Source: Membranipora membranacea (taxonomy: Eukaryota > Bryozoa > Gymnolaemata > Cheilostomatida > Membraniporidae). Taken from it: DNA of 64,000 nucleotides. This document shows, in pieces, positions 24,601 through 39,600 of this stretch (its first letter is position 1; the number at the start of each line of letters is the position of its first letter). The notes beneath the pieces are model-generated. The model saw nothing but the letters and a program-made list of their open reading frames with translations, did no database searches and had not been told where the DNA came from. The stretch is taken from positions 22,554,062 to 22,618,061 of the forward strand of contig OU612074.1 in NCBI GenBank assembly GCA_914767715.1. The letters are read 5' to 3'. The translations under genes were made by a program, and so were the position numbers.

Positions 24601-27600
24601 CTAGGCTTGAGTCTAGATGAGGTAACCTGGACAGACCCTGATATACTCTGTAACAGTCCTGTAACATATCGTGACCAAAGGTTATCAATCATTTGACATA
24701 TGAGGAATCACTGCTATAGGAAAACATGACAACATGCTCACTAGATCTGAAATATCAGTGGCACACCGCCAACAACGGTGGGACTTGGAGGGAGCTGGTT
24801 CTGTGACTGAAAGTGACCAAAGGTTATCAAACATTCGACATACAATAGTGGCAAAGGTGACTATAAATTAACCCATTTCATCAACACACTCCGCACACAG
24901 CTTTACATGGAATCTCTAGAAGAATCAGGCCAACCTCCTACAAAAAAGTGTGAATTGGTCTTATCTTCTTTGGAATACCATAGAACTGCATTGTCATATA
25001 GGTCCGACTCATCACTTTTTAGCAGTTTTACAAGTAGACTATTGAGGCTCCACAAATAAAATATCTGTAATCGTTACCATGAAATAGATAGCAGCATCGA
25101 ATGATTTAGGGCAGCCATGCTCAACCTCGGCCAAATCGGCCATTTCGGCCAAATTAGTCATTGTTGTTCGGCCAAATGCACCCTTACAACAGAAAAAAGT
25201 TAAGACATATTTTCACCTCTTGTTCAAAAGTAAGACATAAAGGAAATTCTGCAGTATTCGGTCACAACAGATATATCAGGAAGCACACATAGAAAAGTTC
25301 AATTGCTGCTCTATTGTAGTAACAGGGGTATATTCATGGGTAGGTAAGCATATAAACTAAGGAAAAGAAAACTTGCCATAATAGCCCAAATATGCTATTG
25401 ACTCTTTTTATGTCTATCATTGCCAGGTGATATTGGTAGGATCATGAAGCAATTATACTGGTACTACCTTTTTCATTTGGAGATTTCTATATTTTATAAT
25501 GTTCAGAGCTCATCAAGAAATTAAAATCCCAAACAAACAAAAGCTATTCAGCAGCACTATGGCCTGCCTCAAGACATACCTCAACACCGATATGGGCAAC
25601 TCCTGAAAACATTGCCTTGTTTCTTTCTTGTACCAAAACTGTAAGGTTGGCCACTTTTCTTAAGGTAGCATACCAATGGTTTGAAATAAAGATTATATTA
25701 TATAATTTAACATGGCATGTTTTAAATTGTTTGCAGAGGGGCCAAAGATTTGTTTGCAAAAATTACTAAACCTAAGATTTGCTTAAACAAATCTTCGGTT
25801 TAGATATTTTTGATGTAAAATGTCATGCTATTCCAAGTTTTCCGAGCAAACAGTATTATATTACGTTACGACCATGATGAATATTTAAATAGAATTTAAT
25901 GAGTTTGTAAATAATCCTGGGCATAGTAATTACTGTCGTGAAATGTCTTGTTGCTAAGACCAAAACAAGTATCTTGTATTTAATTTTGTCTATTACATTT
26001 TCTTGTTCGGGGGGGGGGGGGGGGGGCCCCCATGATGTATATATATATATACATTCAAGTGCAACTAATTTGTTTGTATGATGGTAAACAATTCGTTATT
26101 ATTGCCCTGCTTTTGACTTGTCAATATCCAGTTTCAAGTGTTGGCTTCTTGCTCCTAGTTGTGAGATACAGTGGCTCGGATATAACACCACAACGTATCC
26201 CTCATGGTGAACCCCTTCCATTTGTTGCCTAACAAGCCCTCACACCCTAGTCTACCAATCCCCTCCTTGCCTCTTTCCCCTTACCCAAGGAAATTAGTAA
26301 AATATTTGCATTCATCTGTCCACTTTTCATCCCCATTTTCCAATTACAAATCACAATCACACCGCTGTTGCTCAGTAACATCCCGCCCAAACTTAATAAT
26401 ATGTGTTATCAAACTATAGATGGGAACATAGGAGGTCCATAGAACCGATATGTTGCTGTGCTAACACAAAACATCTAATCCTAGTTTCCATTGTGTATTC
26501 AAACAGCGACTCCGAATTGCAGATGAATATATACTGTGCTGAATAATAGTCTATTGAATTTACGGGTTGATAACTCCTAGACCAAATCATGGCCTATTTT
26601 CATTAAAGTCACTGAGTGACTTTAAGAGGTTTCACCGTCAACAAGGTCATGGTGTCCCATCTAAATACTATCTGCTTTAAAATGTTCATGTTGCTCTGTG
26701 ATGATCAATAAAAATTAGAATTTTGACAAAAATTGCTTGCACAAAAACTCTTCTCATTATCCTATTCACGGACAATCTACCAAAATCACATGTTTTCTTG
26801 ACTGTTAATCCTCTACTTCTCTGTAAGCAGTTAACTCAAGCTCTGGTTCCTATCTCCTAGGACTCCCATGTGATCTTTTCAATTAACGACACAAATTTGC
26901 TGACGGCCATTTACCAAAGTTTCAAACACGGAAGGGATCAGATAGAATTTGATGTACCTGTAATAAAATTGTGACTGAAAGATTCATGTGGCCGATTGCT
27001 TGTTAGTTTTTTTCCCAAATAGGGCTGGAATACCTAAAGACCACCTCTATCTCAAAAAATTTTTCTGGGGAGGCCCAATACCACCTAGCGCCTGGCCCTA
27101 ACACCTTAAAACCCACAGATACAGGCCTGGATATTTCCCATTCTTATCTGTATCTCAAGTATCTCAAGTTTTTTAATCAACCTTTTTTAATCAAGTAAAA
27201 TATTCCCAAAAATTAGTGCAGCCAATTGGTATGCTGCCAAACAAAATTTGGCCGAATCCGATAAAAGGTTGGACATGCATGATTTAGGGTATGAGAACCT
27301 CTCTGTCTTGTTGTTGAGATATTTAGCTCTATGGATAGCCACAATGTTTTAGTGAACGTATTTGATAAATTACTTTCAGTCCATAATGATAAACTAAGTA
27401 TTCTCTGAGACTCATTCAGTAGGAGAATCAACTTCCAGCTTTACTTTACTAATCATGGACAACGACATTTAAAAACTCCCCCACTGATACTCCGTATTGT
27501 GATTCTCTCAGAAATGTCAAAAGTTATTTGGTACGACAAATAACTCATCAAGTTCATGGAAGATTCTGCTACATAGAATCAATTCGACTGTGAGAAAATG

Positions 27601-30600
27601 TCTGACTGCACTCTAGGTCATGCTTTTCAAGCAGCATCAAAATTTTCAGTTCTTTATAACGTGCTTCGAGCCGACCTTGGCCAATGTAAACTCAAATTAG
27701 AAGCAATTGTCCAATCACGTACATGTCAGTATTAAAGTTAGCCTAGGTTAAAGGCTACAGTGAGGAAATATTTAGGTGCGAACATCCCATAAATGATAAG
27801 TGATGGTGTGTATTTCTCTAGATTGTGATTGTTGATTGGTGAGTTTCTTCCGTCACATAACAGAGCACAGGGCACTGACCTATCAACGGTAAGTGTTACT
27901 ACTGACCTTTCAAACAACAAAAAACTTCCTACGATACGCTGCAGGTAATGTACTAAACGAGAGAAAGGTGAGAAACAGGACTTTTTGTAGCTGCATGATT
28001 CAAAAGGGTGGGTCCCGGTAAGACTGACGAAGTCGTTGGCTGGCCAAACTCAGTTTATCATTGCCATATATTATGAGTTTATTGCGTACAACGACTGAGG
28101 AAACATTTTGCACTTAAGGTATATCACCTTATATGTTCTCCTTGATCTAACGCTTCATTACAGATCAAAGGCGGGGTTACCTTCAGAGAGGACATGTATA
28201 AGTTCACTGTGGTATAATGATGGACATGATCTGAGCAGCAACCTGACGACCCTTAGCACGGAGGGCAGATAACTGGCAAATATGCAATATACAACGCTGA
28301 GTTATTTTTTGGCAGATAGGTGTATATGACATAATGGCCAGTTATCTGTCCTCCGATCATGGGGTCGTCAGGTCGCTGCTCAGATCATGTCCATCATTAT
28401 TCCACGGAGAACTTATACCTGTCCTCTTTGAAGGTTAACCCGCCTTTGATCTGTAATAAATACCGTAAGAGTAATATATGGCTATGATAAACTGAGTTTG
28501 GCCAGCATAAGGGGCCTCATACAGGGAATGCCATGTGCAACTATTTGCTGCCAAAATTGATAGGTGATTGTAGGGTGCAAGTCTGTATTCATAGGGGTTC
28601 ATGGCCCAAACATTTTGTAATCTCAGATTTGAAATCCCCAAAAAAACAAAAATATTTGCTTCAAGATATATAAGGAGAGCAATTGAATCAATATCTTAAT
28701 TGTTATTTCCTTCCCTAACCTTGGAAGATGTAATAACAATGTCTTTTCATTACTATTGTGAACAGTGTAGGGAATTTCGTGCAGCTATGCTAAAATCATC
28801 CGTCTGCAAAACTTTACTCTAGTAGCCCCCTACCTACCAAACCCGACCTTGGCCCTATAACAAAAACCCATTGAATAGTCCCAAGTAGGGTTCGCCTCAT
28901 AATATGGGATAATTTCTTAGCCCTGTAATGATGGATTGGCCTTGTAAATTATCACGGTGAGATTTAAATTTCACAGGGATGATGGCAAACAGGTACATCA
29001 TGGTCATAAATCTAAGTTTAGTGCCTATAACGAATCGACCTAATCATCAAGCCGAATGGCTAAAATACCCTTTATCAAAGTTATCAAATCTTGTGAAATA
29101 AGTTCTTCAACCAAATCTTTGTACAGGAATTGGTCGTACATTACCATCATGATAGATACTACTATAGCAAATACTGCTCAACTCAAATTTGCCATTCAAT
29201 GCTGGCAATACACACAGAACTTGCTTAAGAATACCACCCATATCTGACCCATAGCAACATTTAAACACAGACTAAGCTACAACTCTGCACTCAAGGTACT
29301 TTAAAAACTTACACTCAGAGATGTTACTACCTTTTTGCTTTGTAGATGGCTACAGGGTGTAACAAACAACTAGGGATTTGTGGAATAAATATGTGGAATA
29401 AATACGCAGACAAAAATTTACAACCTCAAATGACAGATGTAACTGATGGGTGTTGTACACTTTATTACCACCTTGAGCATAGAATTGTCAACAGTCTCAA
29501 TGTTATATACAGAATTCAAAGAGCATGAAATACCCAGACTTGCAATAGTGGTTAATCAGCCCGAAGTACAAATGCTGTTAACCATTCAAATGGCAACTAA
29601 CGTTGCTCTTACTATCATTAATATTATCAAAAACGGTTTTCAAGCTCTATGTTTAACATACCTAAATTATTCAGCAAGTATTGCACAGTAAACAAACTAA
29701 AATTTAAAATATGTATTCAAGTGATACTAAAGGGTTCGAAAGAACTGAATAAAAATATAAATAAAATCTTTGTTGCACTTGGTGAATGGATGTTATATAA
29801 AGGAGCATAAGCTTATAATACAAAAATATTGAACATTTCACTGATTGAACTAGACACGCGTTGACAGTTTTTTTCTGATTGTGTTAGTCATTGGTTTCCA
29901 CCAAATCACAAACAGCGCCCTTGTGGGCTGATCGCACGGACACTTTGCAGTTATTATCAAATAGGAATTTCCACGCGATTCCCGCTGAAGTGATACAATG
30001 CTGTCCCAATTTGCTATTAGCTCGTACAAGCTTCTGCATCACATCGCGTAAAGTAACATGTGCATCAGAACAATCCCCGAAGCTGGACCTGTATGTCCAG
30101 GTGTGCATTCTCGATACATCTGCCCAGGGATAAGCTGCGTTATGTCCGAATGGCAGCGACAATGGATGAACAGAGCTCGTCTCAATTACAGCAGTCCCGT
30201 ATCCCTCAATCTCAGCTCTAAAGAAAGAAAAGCAGATATGTCAGACTATGATAATCTCGTAAACACTGGTGCGACCCTTCGATCTATTTAATTCTGGACA
30301 GTGACACGACACTCATGTCATAATTAAAAGAAATGTCTAACCAATTATTGTGTTCATTCAGATTGAGAAATTTATTTTGCAAATCGCGCTTAATTTCAGG
30401 CTGAAGGACATAGGAATTATGCCAGACGTAATTGTGATCAAACAAGCAGTTTTGCTTGTAGGATTGCTTTTAGGTTTACCCTATTTTCGACCATAAAGAC
30501 CCTCAACTCTATAATAATGTCCCAGGCAATGAGTTGGTTAATTAGACATTTGTCAGACATGTTGGCGGTTACATCCGATTGCATGACTTGGCTCCTGTGC

Positions 30601-33600
30601 CCGAAATATCTTGTAAGAGCGGTGTACTAATTTCAACTTTCAAATATTATTAATTCTACATAAGCCACAGTGTACCGAATGTACCTGATATTGAGGGCAA
30701 GGGCCTAGCCATATCATAATAACCAGTTTGATAGGATGAAAGGTGAATTTAAATTACAGGTCTCCCTATGGTGAAGACATATCAAGACAGCATGAGAACA
30801 ACAACAGTGTGAGATCCAGATCGATATCAACTTTGATACACAATAAGTCGTTCACACCACATGGCCCTACCTCATATTTCAAATGTAAACCTGCTCTCAC
30901 CAAGAAAATAATTAGTATGGTATCGAGGTTATATCTATATATTAAGATCCAAGGGGAATGGCTTAATACACATAAAAAGGCCAGGTAACAGTAAAAATTA
31001 TTATGGTAGAACTAACTTAACATTAATATAACAGAATAATTTCAGTGCTTACTTGACAGCTCGATGGGCAGCAGGGTCTGGATGTGTCTCTGTCGGTCGT
31101 GTTATGTACCAGACCTGCAGTATTTTGGCGTTTAACGCGTCTTCTCTGCCCATGAAGTGCTCATATTTATAGATGGCCTGTACAGCCATATATAACTGAG
31201 ATATCACAACCAATGATAAAACTATAGATGGGACGCCCTCCATGGCACGACAGGAACACCTCCACAGCACACCTGCTATAAAATAATAATGTACCATTGA
31301 GGACAATGTAGAATATTTCTCAGTAAGAAAAAATAATTAAGTGCCGTATAGATGCCACTGTCAAATGATATGGTAAGCCAGAAATGTGATATACTTGAAT
31401 TATGGGTGCAACTATTTAAATTGTTAAATAAATTATAGTATCATATACATTGCATTTAATAACCACATAATATTATGCTTTCTGCACATTTAATGTTCAT
31501 TTAAGAATATATGCAGCCAACATATTGCAATGTCATGAGTTGTATTTAAACAAGTGACTAGTTTCTCGAGTGGTCTTGGTAGACATTTAACGCCTCTGTC
31601 TAGCCTACATACTGTGAAAACCACAGGAGATTTTTATGAATGTGACATTTATACACTCACATGATGCACATTTAGCATGACAGGTTAAAAATGTCCTCAA
31701 TTATCTTTTTAAGGGTACAGTAACAAAATATATTGTTGCAGTCTGTTCACAGTGTTCTTGTTAGAGAGAATCAAAATCAACTGACCTTTTTTTTCCAAGC
31801 AGTTCCTCTTTCAGATAGGAGATTGTTCTGTGTAGATACCCAGGAGAAGATGGTAAACAATATTATTTCTCCACCGTTTCACCTGCTAATATTTCTTACT
31901 AATCCAGGAGTACCGGACAGCCCAACTTCTCACACACGGTGCTATCTCTTTACTATAGTTGGTTTAAAATAGCTTCACAAATTTTGGATACTCCTCCCTT
32001 TTTGTGAAGGCTATTTGTCTCAACAGGTCTACGTTCAGCCGAGCTATGTCTAGCAATGCTTTACCAAGCCCTATATAATACCTCACATGTGCCTTCTACT
32101 ACCAGCTCCGAAACAATGCCAGTGCCAGAAAGCTTGTGGTGATGTTTAGAAGTATGACAATGTATGACAATGTATGACCTATTCTAATCTCTTAGCTATT
32201 CTAGCGTTGTAATTATCCTCTCCCTAAATCACTTCTCATTCATTCATCCATGATTTCTCGAGACACCCGATATATGTAAATTATACACTCAAGTCTGTAG
32301 CTTTCCTTATGAGAAAGCCAATTCATACAGGGTGACACCGTATTTGTTGTTGTTGTTGACGCATGGAATGTGTTTGATAGGACAATGGCTGTGAGAATGC
32401 AAGTAAGATATTACTCACAAGGTCATTTTGTCAAAAAAAACATCATAATATATTTTGCTCAGTTACAGAGTAAAGCTTAGGGAGAGGGATGTTTTTCTGG
32501 GTCAACAAGGCCTTACAGACAAAACTCAAGACAGGTTTAATTGTGTACCATCTTGGCAAATTTCTAGTGACTGAGAGCTTTCCATAACCAGAACCCTCAT
32601 CGAGATCATCAAACCTACAATGCTAGCAGCTAAAACATTTTGAGGCCTGAACACGAACATCCAACACATTATACTCCCCGAATCTGAAACCATGCTGGAT
32701 ATTTGAAGAGAACGCTAGTGACCTTGCATTTTATTGATCTAAACTATCTAAATTTTCACCATCATGTTCACAAAAGTGTACACAGTATAAATATTAATCT
32801 ATGCCTATGGCAAATTAACATTCCCTTCACTGAGAGGGGTGTCATGCAACAATGCAAACTTCCAGAGTAAAAACACCCCAAAATGTTACCACAGAACCGA
32901 TAACCGTGTATGGATTTCCCTTCGAATAAATATTACAATAAAGAAATTCTGCTTCTGCATCACTTTATAATTTCAGTAGTTGTTACATAAACTCAACATC
33001 AGCCATTTTAGTACTTGTGGCGCAAGATATCCAGAAACACAATCACAAGGCAATATGGAAGAGGGGGGAGTAAGAAGCTTAGTGCTTGAGAAGAAATCAT
33101 ACAATACCCGTATTTGAGTGGAGCAAATGACCAATCGGCAGTTGTCTCCAACATTAACAAAACTTTCTTGCGCAATTTCTGATTGGTACCTTGTTATTGT
33201 GAGTCAGTATATTATGGCTAAATCTTATTCATGAAATTATTTCATTGACCAGTTGTTTAAAAAAATGAGTGGCCAATATAAAATTCCTGTTGAACAAATT
33301 GTCCAACAACAATAATGGTTACGCCTAGTTTCGATAAGGATGACAAAAAGAATTCCTGTTGATTTAAATACTTATAAATTTCCAAACTCAGCTGCTCATC
33401 ATAGTCTGATAACTCTTATTAGACTTGGTCACCTCTAACATGGGTACTATTGGCTCATTTTATATTTATCACCAACGTAGGGAGAGTTATGGCAAACGCG
33501 GTATGCCATGTGTGGTTGAAGAAATATGGAGGGCTGTATTCTGCATAGTTCATTCAGGCTTTTCCTTTTGTTTCCATGATTGGATTATGATTGTAGATCT

Positions 33601-36600
33601 TCCATTCAGATACCATACATTACATAAGGAGGAATAATATATGAGGGTTTGGTGATAATTGTCACCTATAATTACAAACCAGTATTACTATCTCATGGTT
33701 TCTCCACATAGTAGTGTCACCCCCACTTTAATATAACAATCATCAGCTTCCATCTAATAGAGACAATAGCCTCACAGATTTACAAAGTGACAAACTGCAC
33801 TTCAGTGAACAATAATCTAATAACACATTATGAGCTTGTTGGATGCTTCATTCAATATACCTCAGATAATTACAGGCCTAGTAAAGAGTGTATTACGTTG
33901 TTGTCCTTGGCTGAAGATGGTGTACCTTATCGAGGAGTCATTAGGGTGTGGATTGTTTGCTAACAAGTGGATTGCATTAGACTTCACAATTAATGATATC
34001 ACTGGACTACACAGCTTAAATGGACCTTCCTGTCCCTCCCATATCCAAAACACATTGTTGCTGCTGAATTCAGGGCGTTAACTCTTGGCTCCGCTGATTC
34101 CATCAATGATGTCAGAGTGTGCACAAAGATAGCCATGTAGCCAATAGACTCCCTCTCATTTCATTGGTGTAGGGTAATATGATTTTCAATTGCACCCTAA
34201 GAGAGGTAACACCGGGCCGTATCAAAAATATCCTGGATCTATCAATTAGAATGAGCGATGCTTTTGAAAGCAATTTGTCACCTTAACATCGCTCAAAATT
34301 ATTGCTCGCTTGTCATTTTGAGAAATTCGTTCCCAAATAGCTCACTTAGAATGTTTATAGTTCCATCATTTGTGAGCAATTTTTGAGCATGACCCTAGCA
34401 TCCACTGAGTGAGCAATCAGATTGTGATTTTGGCTTGCTTCTGAATTCAAAGACCCCCCCCCCCAACCTCCCAAAAGGGTGTTGTTGTGTTTAAATGATC
34501 TAATATAGCAATATTTCAACATTTTGTGAATGCCACCGGCGTGCATCATAGACATGGCGATCGACTGCTTGGCCCCCTACTTCTTTGGCCAGTCTAGTAT
34601 AATAGATGTCATACCATCAATTAGGCAAACTCGTTCACAAATCGTTCATTCAGGTGAACAGATCCAGTCATCAGTGAGCTTTTCGGGAAAGAGATCCCTA
34701 GCAGGTCACCCTCTTAGACTCATTAAAGAGCGATCAGATGGTGATTTTTGTAGTTCCCCCGCCCCCCCCCCCCCAGATGAGAAAGACAGGACTGTTCATA
34801 CCTGTAGAGTAGCCTTGCCGAGGGAGAGTTTCTTAGCGAGTTTTAGGAAGTCTGGCAGTGCTGTCAGGTGCTCCTCATGTATTCTCTGTCTCAGCATGCT
34901 GTCATTAACAAATATCTCAACCAGGCTCAGCCTCTCCTCTGTAAATAATAAGTGCAGTTAGGACAGCTATAGCAGCTACTGGATATACTGGGGAAACATA
35001 TAAAAAATCTGAAGGCTTGTATTGTATTGTATTTATGAAACATACACTATCATGACAGAGATGATAAAAATCGAACGCTGGTGAAAGCTCTCAGTTTAGG
35101 TCTTATACTTAAAGCTGTTGTTATAAAAAGTCATAAAAACGTTGAAAAAGCTGGACTGTCGTTTGTTTGGCAACGTTTCGGTTTGAATCTGTAAGCATTT
35201 CGCTTGGGTACTATTTTTGCGAATTGCCAATTTTAGGGCCCTGAATTTTTTTCTTAAATCACAGATTCAAAATTTAAACCCTACGCCGCACCCTCCCTTC
35301 TCCACATCAGGCGGTTTAAATTTTAGAAGCAGCTCAGATTACAGAGCCAAGTAAAGACTCGGAGAGCTCGTCCTGTTCATAATTTTAGATTTATTTTACA
35401 CGGTAATAATTGCCCGTGACCTCGATTGATAGTTGCCCGGCATCACCAATATTCCCATGTATAAAAGAGAGGCGTATCGCTTACACGCCGGTCTAGTGCT
35501 ATAATTAAAAGGGCCTAAATAAGAATTGCAGACTCCAAATTCAACTTCTCAGACATTTGAGGATGCTCAGGAATGAAATCAAGCTGACATATATTGTAGT
35601 TTGCAGATAACAATGTCCTGCCATTTACGTCTGGCGCAATGTTGACGGCATCACCCATTTCATGATTTGTGGTTTTACTGATGACTGTAGTAATTGAGTT
35701 TATCAGGTGTAAATGTCCAACTAATCAAGGGATGTATAGAACAGAACACTGGAGTCCTGTTTACTTATTTTAAAGACAACAAGTTTCACCCGAACTTTCC
35801 AAGGCTGTTTGCCACCAAAGCTTTTTTCACAGAGAAAGGCATGATCTGTGGCTGGCCTGGGCTCAAATTTAACCCATTGCCTCATAACTGTATCACGTCA
35901 GATCTAGTACTTTGTAGTTCAATTTCAACTAAAGAAAGTTTCAAAAATGCTTCTTTCAATCCTCCGCCCATGTAGCCCTGAGATGGACCAGGTACAGGTA
36001 ATTACACCCCTGTGTAATTTAGATATATTATACCAATTCCAACCCAACAATTACACAATTATGACAAATAAGGTGATCACCAACACGCCTAGTAAATTAA
36101 AATAATTACGTTAATATTGATACTGATAGTGATTTAGCTCATTACTAAGTTGTGTCCTCAGACTTATCATAACACTCTATAGGCTGAGATAATTCAGGAG
36201 TCGCCCCTCCAGATACAACGACTATATTATTACACTGCACCCTTGGATTGTGTTTGGTTCCTTTGATTTTATTTCGGTTGTTTCTGGGGGTTTTTGCACA
36301 TCAGGGAGAACATCTTCAAATGATGGTGGTCGCAATGAAAATGTTTATATAACAGCGGGCAGTGAATTCTTATTGAATTCTTTTTTATTCTGCTTATGAA
36401 AAGTTGGCTAAGTTATGTTTTGCTGATGATATTATGTTGCTTTGGTTATTGGAGGGAGTATATACACACCAAAGTGTGCTTGGGCTAGAAAAGGCCGGAA
36501 CCCAAGTCTCCTGAGGCACCAATCCCCTGGCAATGAATAGCAAATCAGAAAAATTGAATAAAAAAATACTTTAATTCCCTTCTATCACGCAATTAAAATT

Positions 36601-39600
36601 TCATTATGTTAACCTAGCAAAGTTGTTGAAGGACTTTGGGTTAAATCTAGTTTCAGTGGTCTATCTCTGTTGGGATCGCCGATAGTACCATCTACTAGGG
36701 GTGGAACGGATCAGGGTTAGGCAACCTCGGATCGGATATCGGATCGGTCGATAAATTCAACCTCGGATCGGATCCGGATAAAGCGTACAAACGCCAAGTC
36801 CAAACAGCTGTACTTTTGCACCATAATATACAGTTAAGGTCATTGAATACATGGATAAACAACGTCAACAATCTTTTCCCTGAACCATTACCCTAATTTA
36901 AATGCGCATGTATCTGCTTGGATATAATACTTAACAAGGACCAACTTATCACACAAACAGTTTATTTGAAAGTATCATTTAATGAGTACAAAGATCTCTT
37001 GACTCAATATGCCAGGATCACTCAAACCAATGAGGTTTAGTTCATTGCTCAAACCCCGATGTTTGTAATCACTGAGTTTGAACAAACTCCCTGCACATAG
37101 GATAGGAATTGTCCTCCTACTTTGAAGAAGAGGATAACCTTGTACATTAAACTAGATAGTTTGTTACAGGGAACATCATTGGACAAAAATCATGTCCTTA
37201 TTCACAACGATCTGAGTAAAGATGCTTCTCTCAATTTCAGCAGATAAACACATCCATCAAATTTAATCAGCAACAATATAATTAGCTATGAAAATAAGAT
37301 AGGTATTGATTGCCTATTGATCACCACTGAGTGCTTTCAGCCAAACTCCATTATCTAATCTGAACCACAAATTAATGACTATCATACTTCTTTCCTTGTC
37401 ATTTTTAGTGAGATAAATGATGCTTAGTAAGTGTTGATTAAAAACGTATCATCTCGGACCAGACATAACACATATCCGATCCGGTTTGTGGTTGAATCCG
37501 AGGTCAAATATCCGAAATTCAACTCCAACCTCAAGAGGTCGTTCCACCCCTACCATCTACAGTGACCCGGTCAGAGTTTGACCGCTAACTACCAGGTAAC
37601 ACCAGATAAGAGAGTCCTACCTATCTTATTGACATCCATAAGTGGTTGTCGTATCCATTGTTTTAGTAGCCTGTGTCCCTGAGTAGTCTTACAATTATCC
37701 AGTACTTTGAACAGGCTCATCTCTCTGTTATCTGTGTGAATAACAAATAAAAGGAACAGGAAACTAAGGCTATACAAATGAACAGGGGGGGGATAAAGAC
37801 ATGTCACATGGTGTTTGGCAATAAATTTCAGAATAAATCCCCTGTTCTTGCTTTGTGCAAATCTGTGCTCTTCTCATCAAACGATTTGATACATCAAAAA
37901 AGGTAGCAATATGTCTTTTCTTCTTCTCAGAAACGATCATCTATAAACTCGCACATAATTTTACCAGCTGCTATAAAGCTAACAAAACACCACATTATAT
38001 ACTTGGGCCTGGTCATGTCAGAGTCACACACTAGCCTGACTCTCATGAGCTGTTAGTGTGGTCATTGCCTCCAACACTAACAGCTCAATAGAGACCTGTG
38101 CTGGCTGTGAATCTGGTCAAACAACAGGCCTTCTAAAAACAGTCTGCAGAGGACTGTCACAGACAAAACAAATTAAATTTTGTATACAGTTATATTTTTC
38201 TTGTTTACATGATATACTGCTAGCAATGACTTAGCAATGACTTATAATCTTTGCTGCTAGGTCAAGTTTATCCATTTTGGCAGCATTCCAGGTCATTCCC
38301 ATTCACATGGTGCGCTGCCGCCAGGGTGGAGAGTACACAAAACGGTACGCTGCCGCCAGATACAAAAACAGGTAAACTGAATCATGCATGACTTGATATA
38401 TCATTATGGGACGTGGATTCATTCCTGTAGGCTTAATAATACGAACAGGAATTTGTTGTGACCAGCCTTAGTTATATTACTACTAAGACAGAGAGCACAG
38501 TTCAGGTATTTGGGGTCAATGAGTCATATTTATCATGGTTACATGCAGGATAATAGTGCAATATCTGTAAGTATGTATAATGTCCGAACGCTGACTGACC
38601 TGTGGGTTTAGGCATGAGATTAAGAGCTCGAGCAGCGGCAGCATCCAGCTTCATATACTGTGACAGGTCAAAAGTTACCAGCTGATATTTACCAAAGTTT
38701 GCCTCATCAGACATAAACTACAAATAATACAATATCACATCATTCAGTCACCGCAATCTAAAATCTCTCGTATCTTCTTAAACTTAGACCAAGGCTTTGT
38801 TGATATGAGATATGAAAGAAATATCGTGGTGGGGTATTTATACACTAGTTCAATTTGAGCGCCAGCTCAAATTAAGTCACCTCTAAACTTTTTCAGCAAA
38901 ACTCCTGCCTATATTAATACATCCAGGGTATAAAAACCGCATCATTATTGCTCCCAAGTGAGTCTATAAATGTGTGACTACACGACATATCAAAGGTTTA
39001 ATAATGTTGCTGTCCCTCTCTGTAGACAATGACTGCACTGATGTGCTGTTAGGAAGACGTTGTATAGTGACAACTAGGCTTCCAAGTCGTTAGTGCCAAT
39101 TTTAAACCATTGACAGCTTTAACCCAACGTGAAGCATAGAGCGACAAGGCCGGATCTGCAGTGGCTTATGACAGCATCCTCCTGTATAGAGCTATACCAT
39201 ACAGGAGGGTTCTTTTATCTGCATGCACGATGCTGTTGTACATAAAGAAGACCTCCACTATTTCAAGTCCTGATCCGAAGGTTATATTAATAAATAACTT
39301 TCTATTAGTTGGAGTTGTCCTTTCTGGTGGTGTATTTGCCCTTAGGCTGGTTTTTACTGATATTATGAGTACTAACCTCGAGATAGCTGATAAGCACAGC
39401 CAGACAGGATACAGACATCTTCTTCTCCATCTCGGCTGTGTAATAAATTCAAGTATAATATGAACTCATAATGCATCAGTGAAGAAATGTGCATAATTAA
39501 GAATATAAAACTGGATTACACCGTGCAGGACGTGATGTCATTGACATGATGCCATGCACAATCTAGTATATGTAGAACGGAATGTTATCATTTATTGATA

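Larger units (their letters stand above)
24659..34801 (-). other. MSH2 intron 12 (10.1 kb), host of nested gene and mobile DNA
   Basis: The longest intron of the gene, several times the size of most of the others. It contains, from low to high coordinate, a hAT-like element (25112-27281), a foldback (28039-28506) and a two-exon same-strand gene (29884-31243). The remaining parts (24659-25100, 27290-28030, 28510-29880, 31310-34800) contain only short ORFs with no recognisable product. Confidence 0.8.

Noticed and set aside
29891-30133. 80-codon plus-strand ORF opposite the nested gene
   Set aside because: Antisense shadow of the minus-strand exon 29884-30217, which has splice support.
31053-31243. 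First considered as the MSH2 exon after exon 12
   Set aside because: 24542-24658 encodes DCYRVYQG, which joins exon 12 in phase 0 and matches the human order. The 31-kb frame has no MSH2 similarity and pairs instead with 29884-30217.
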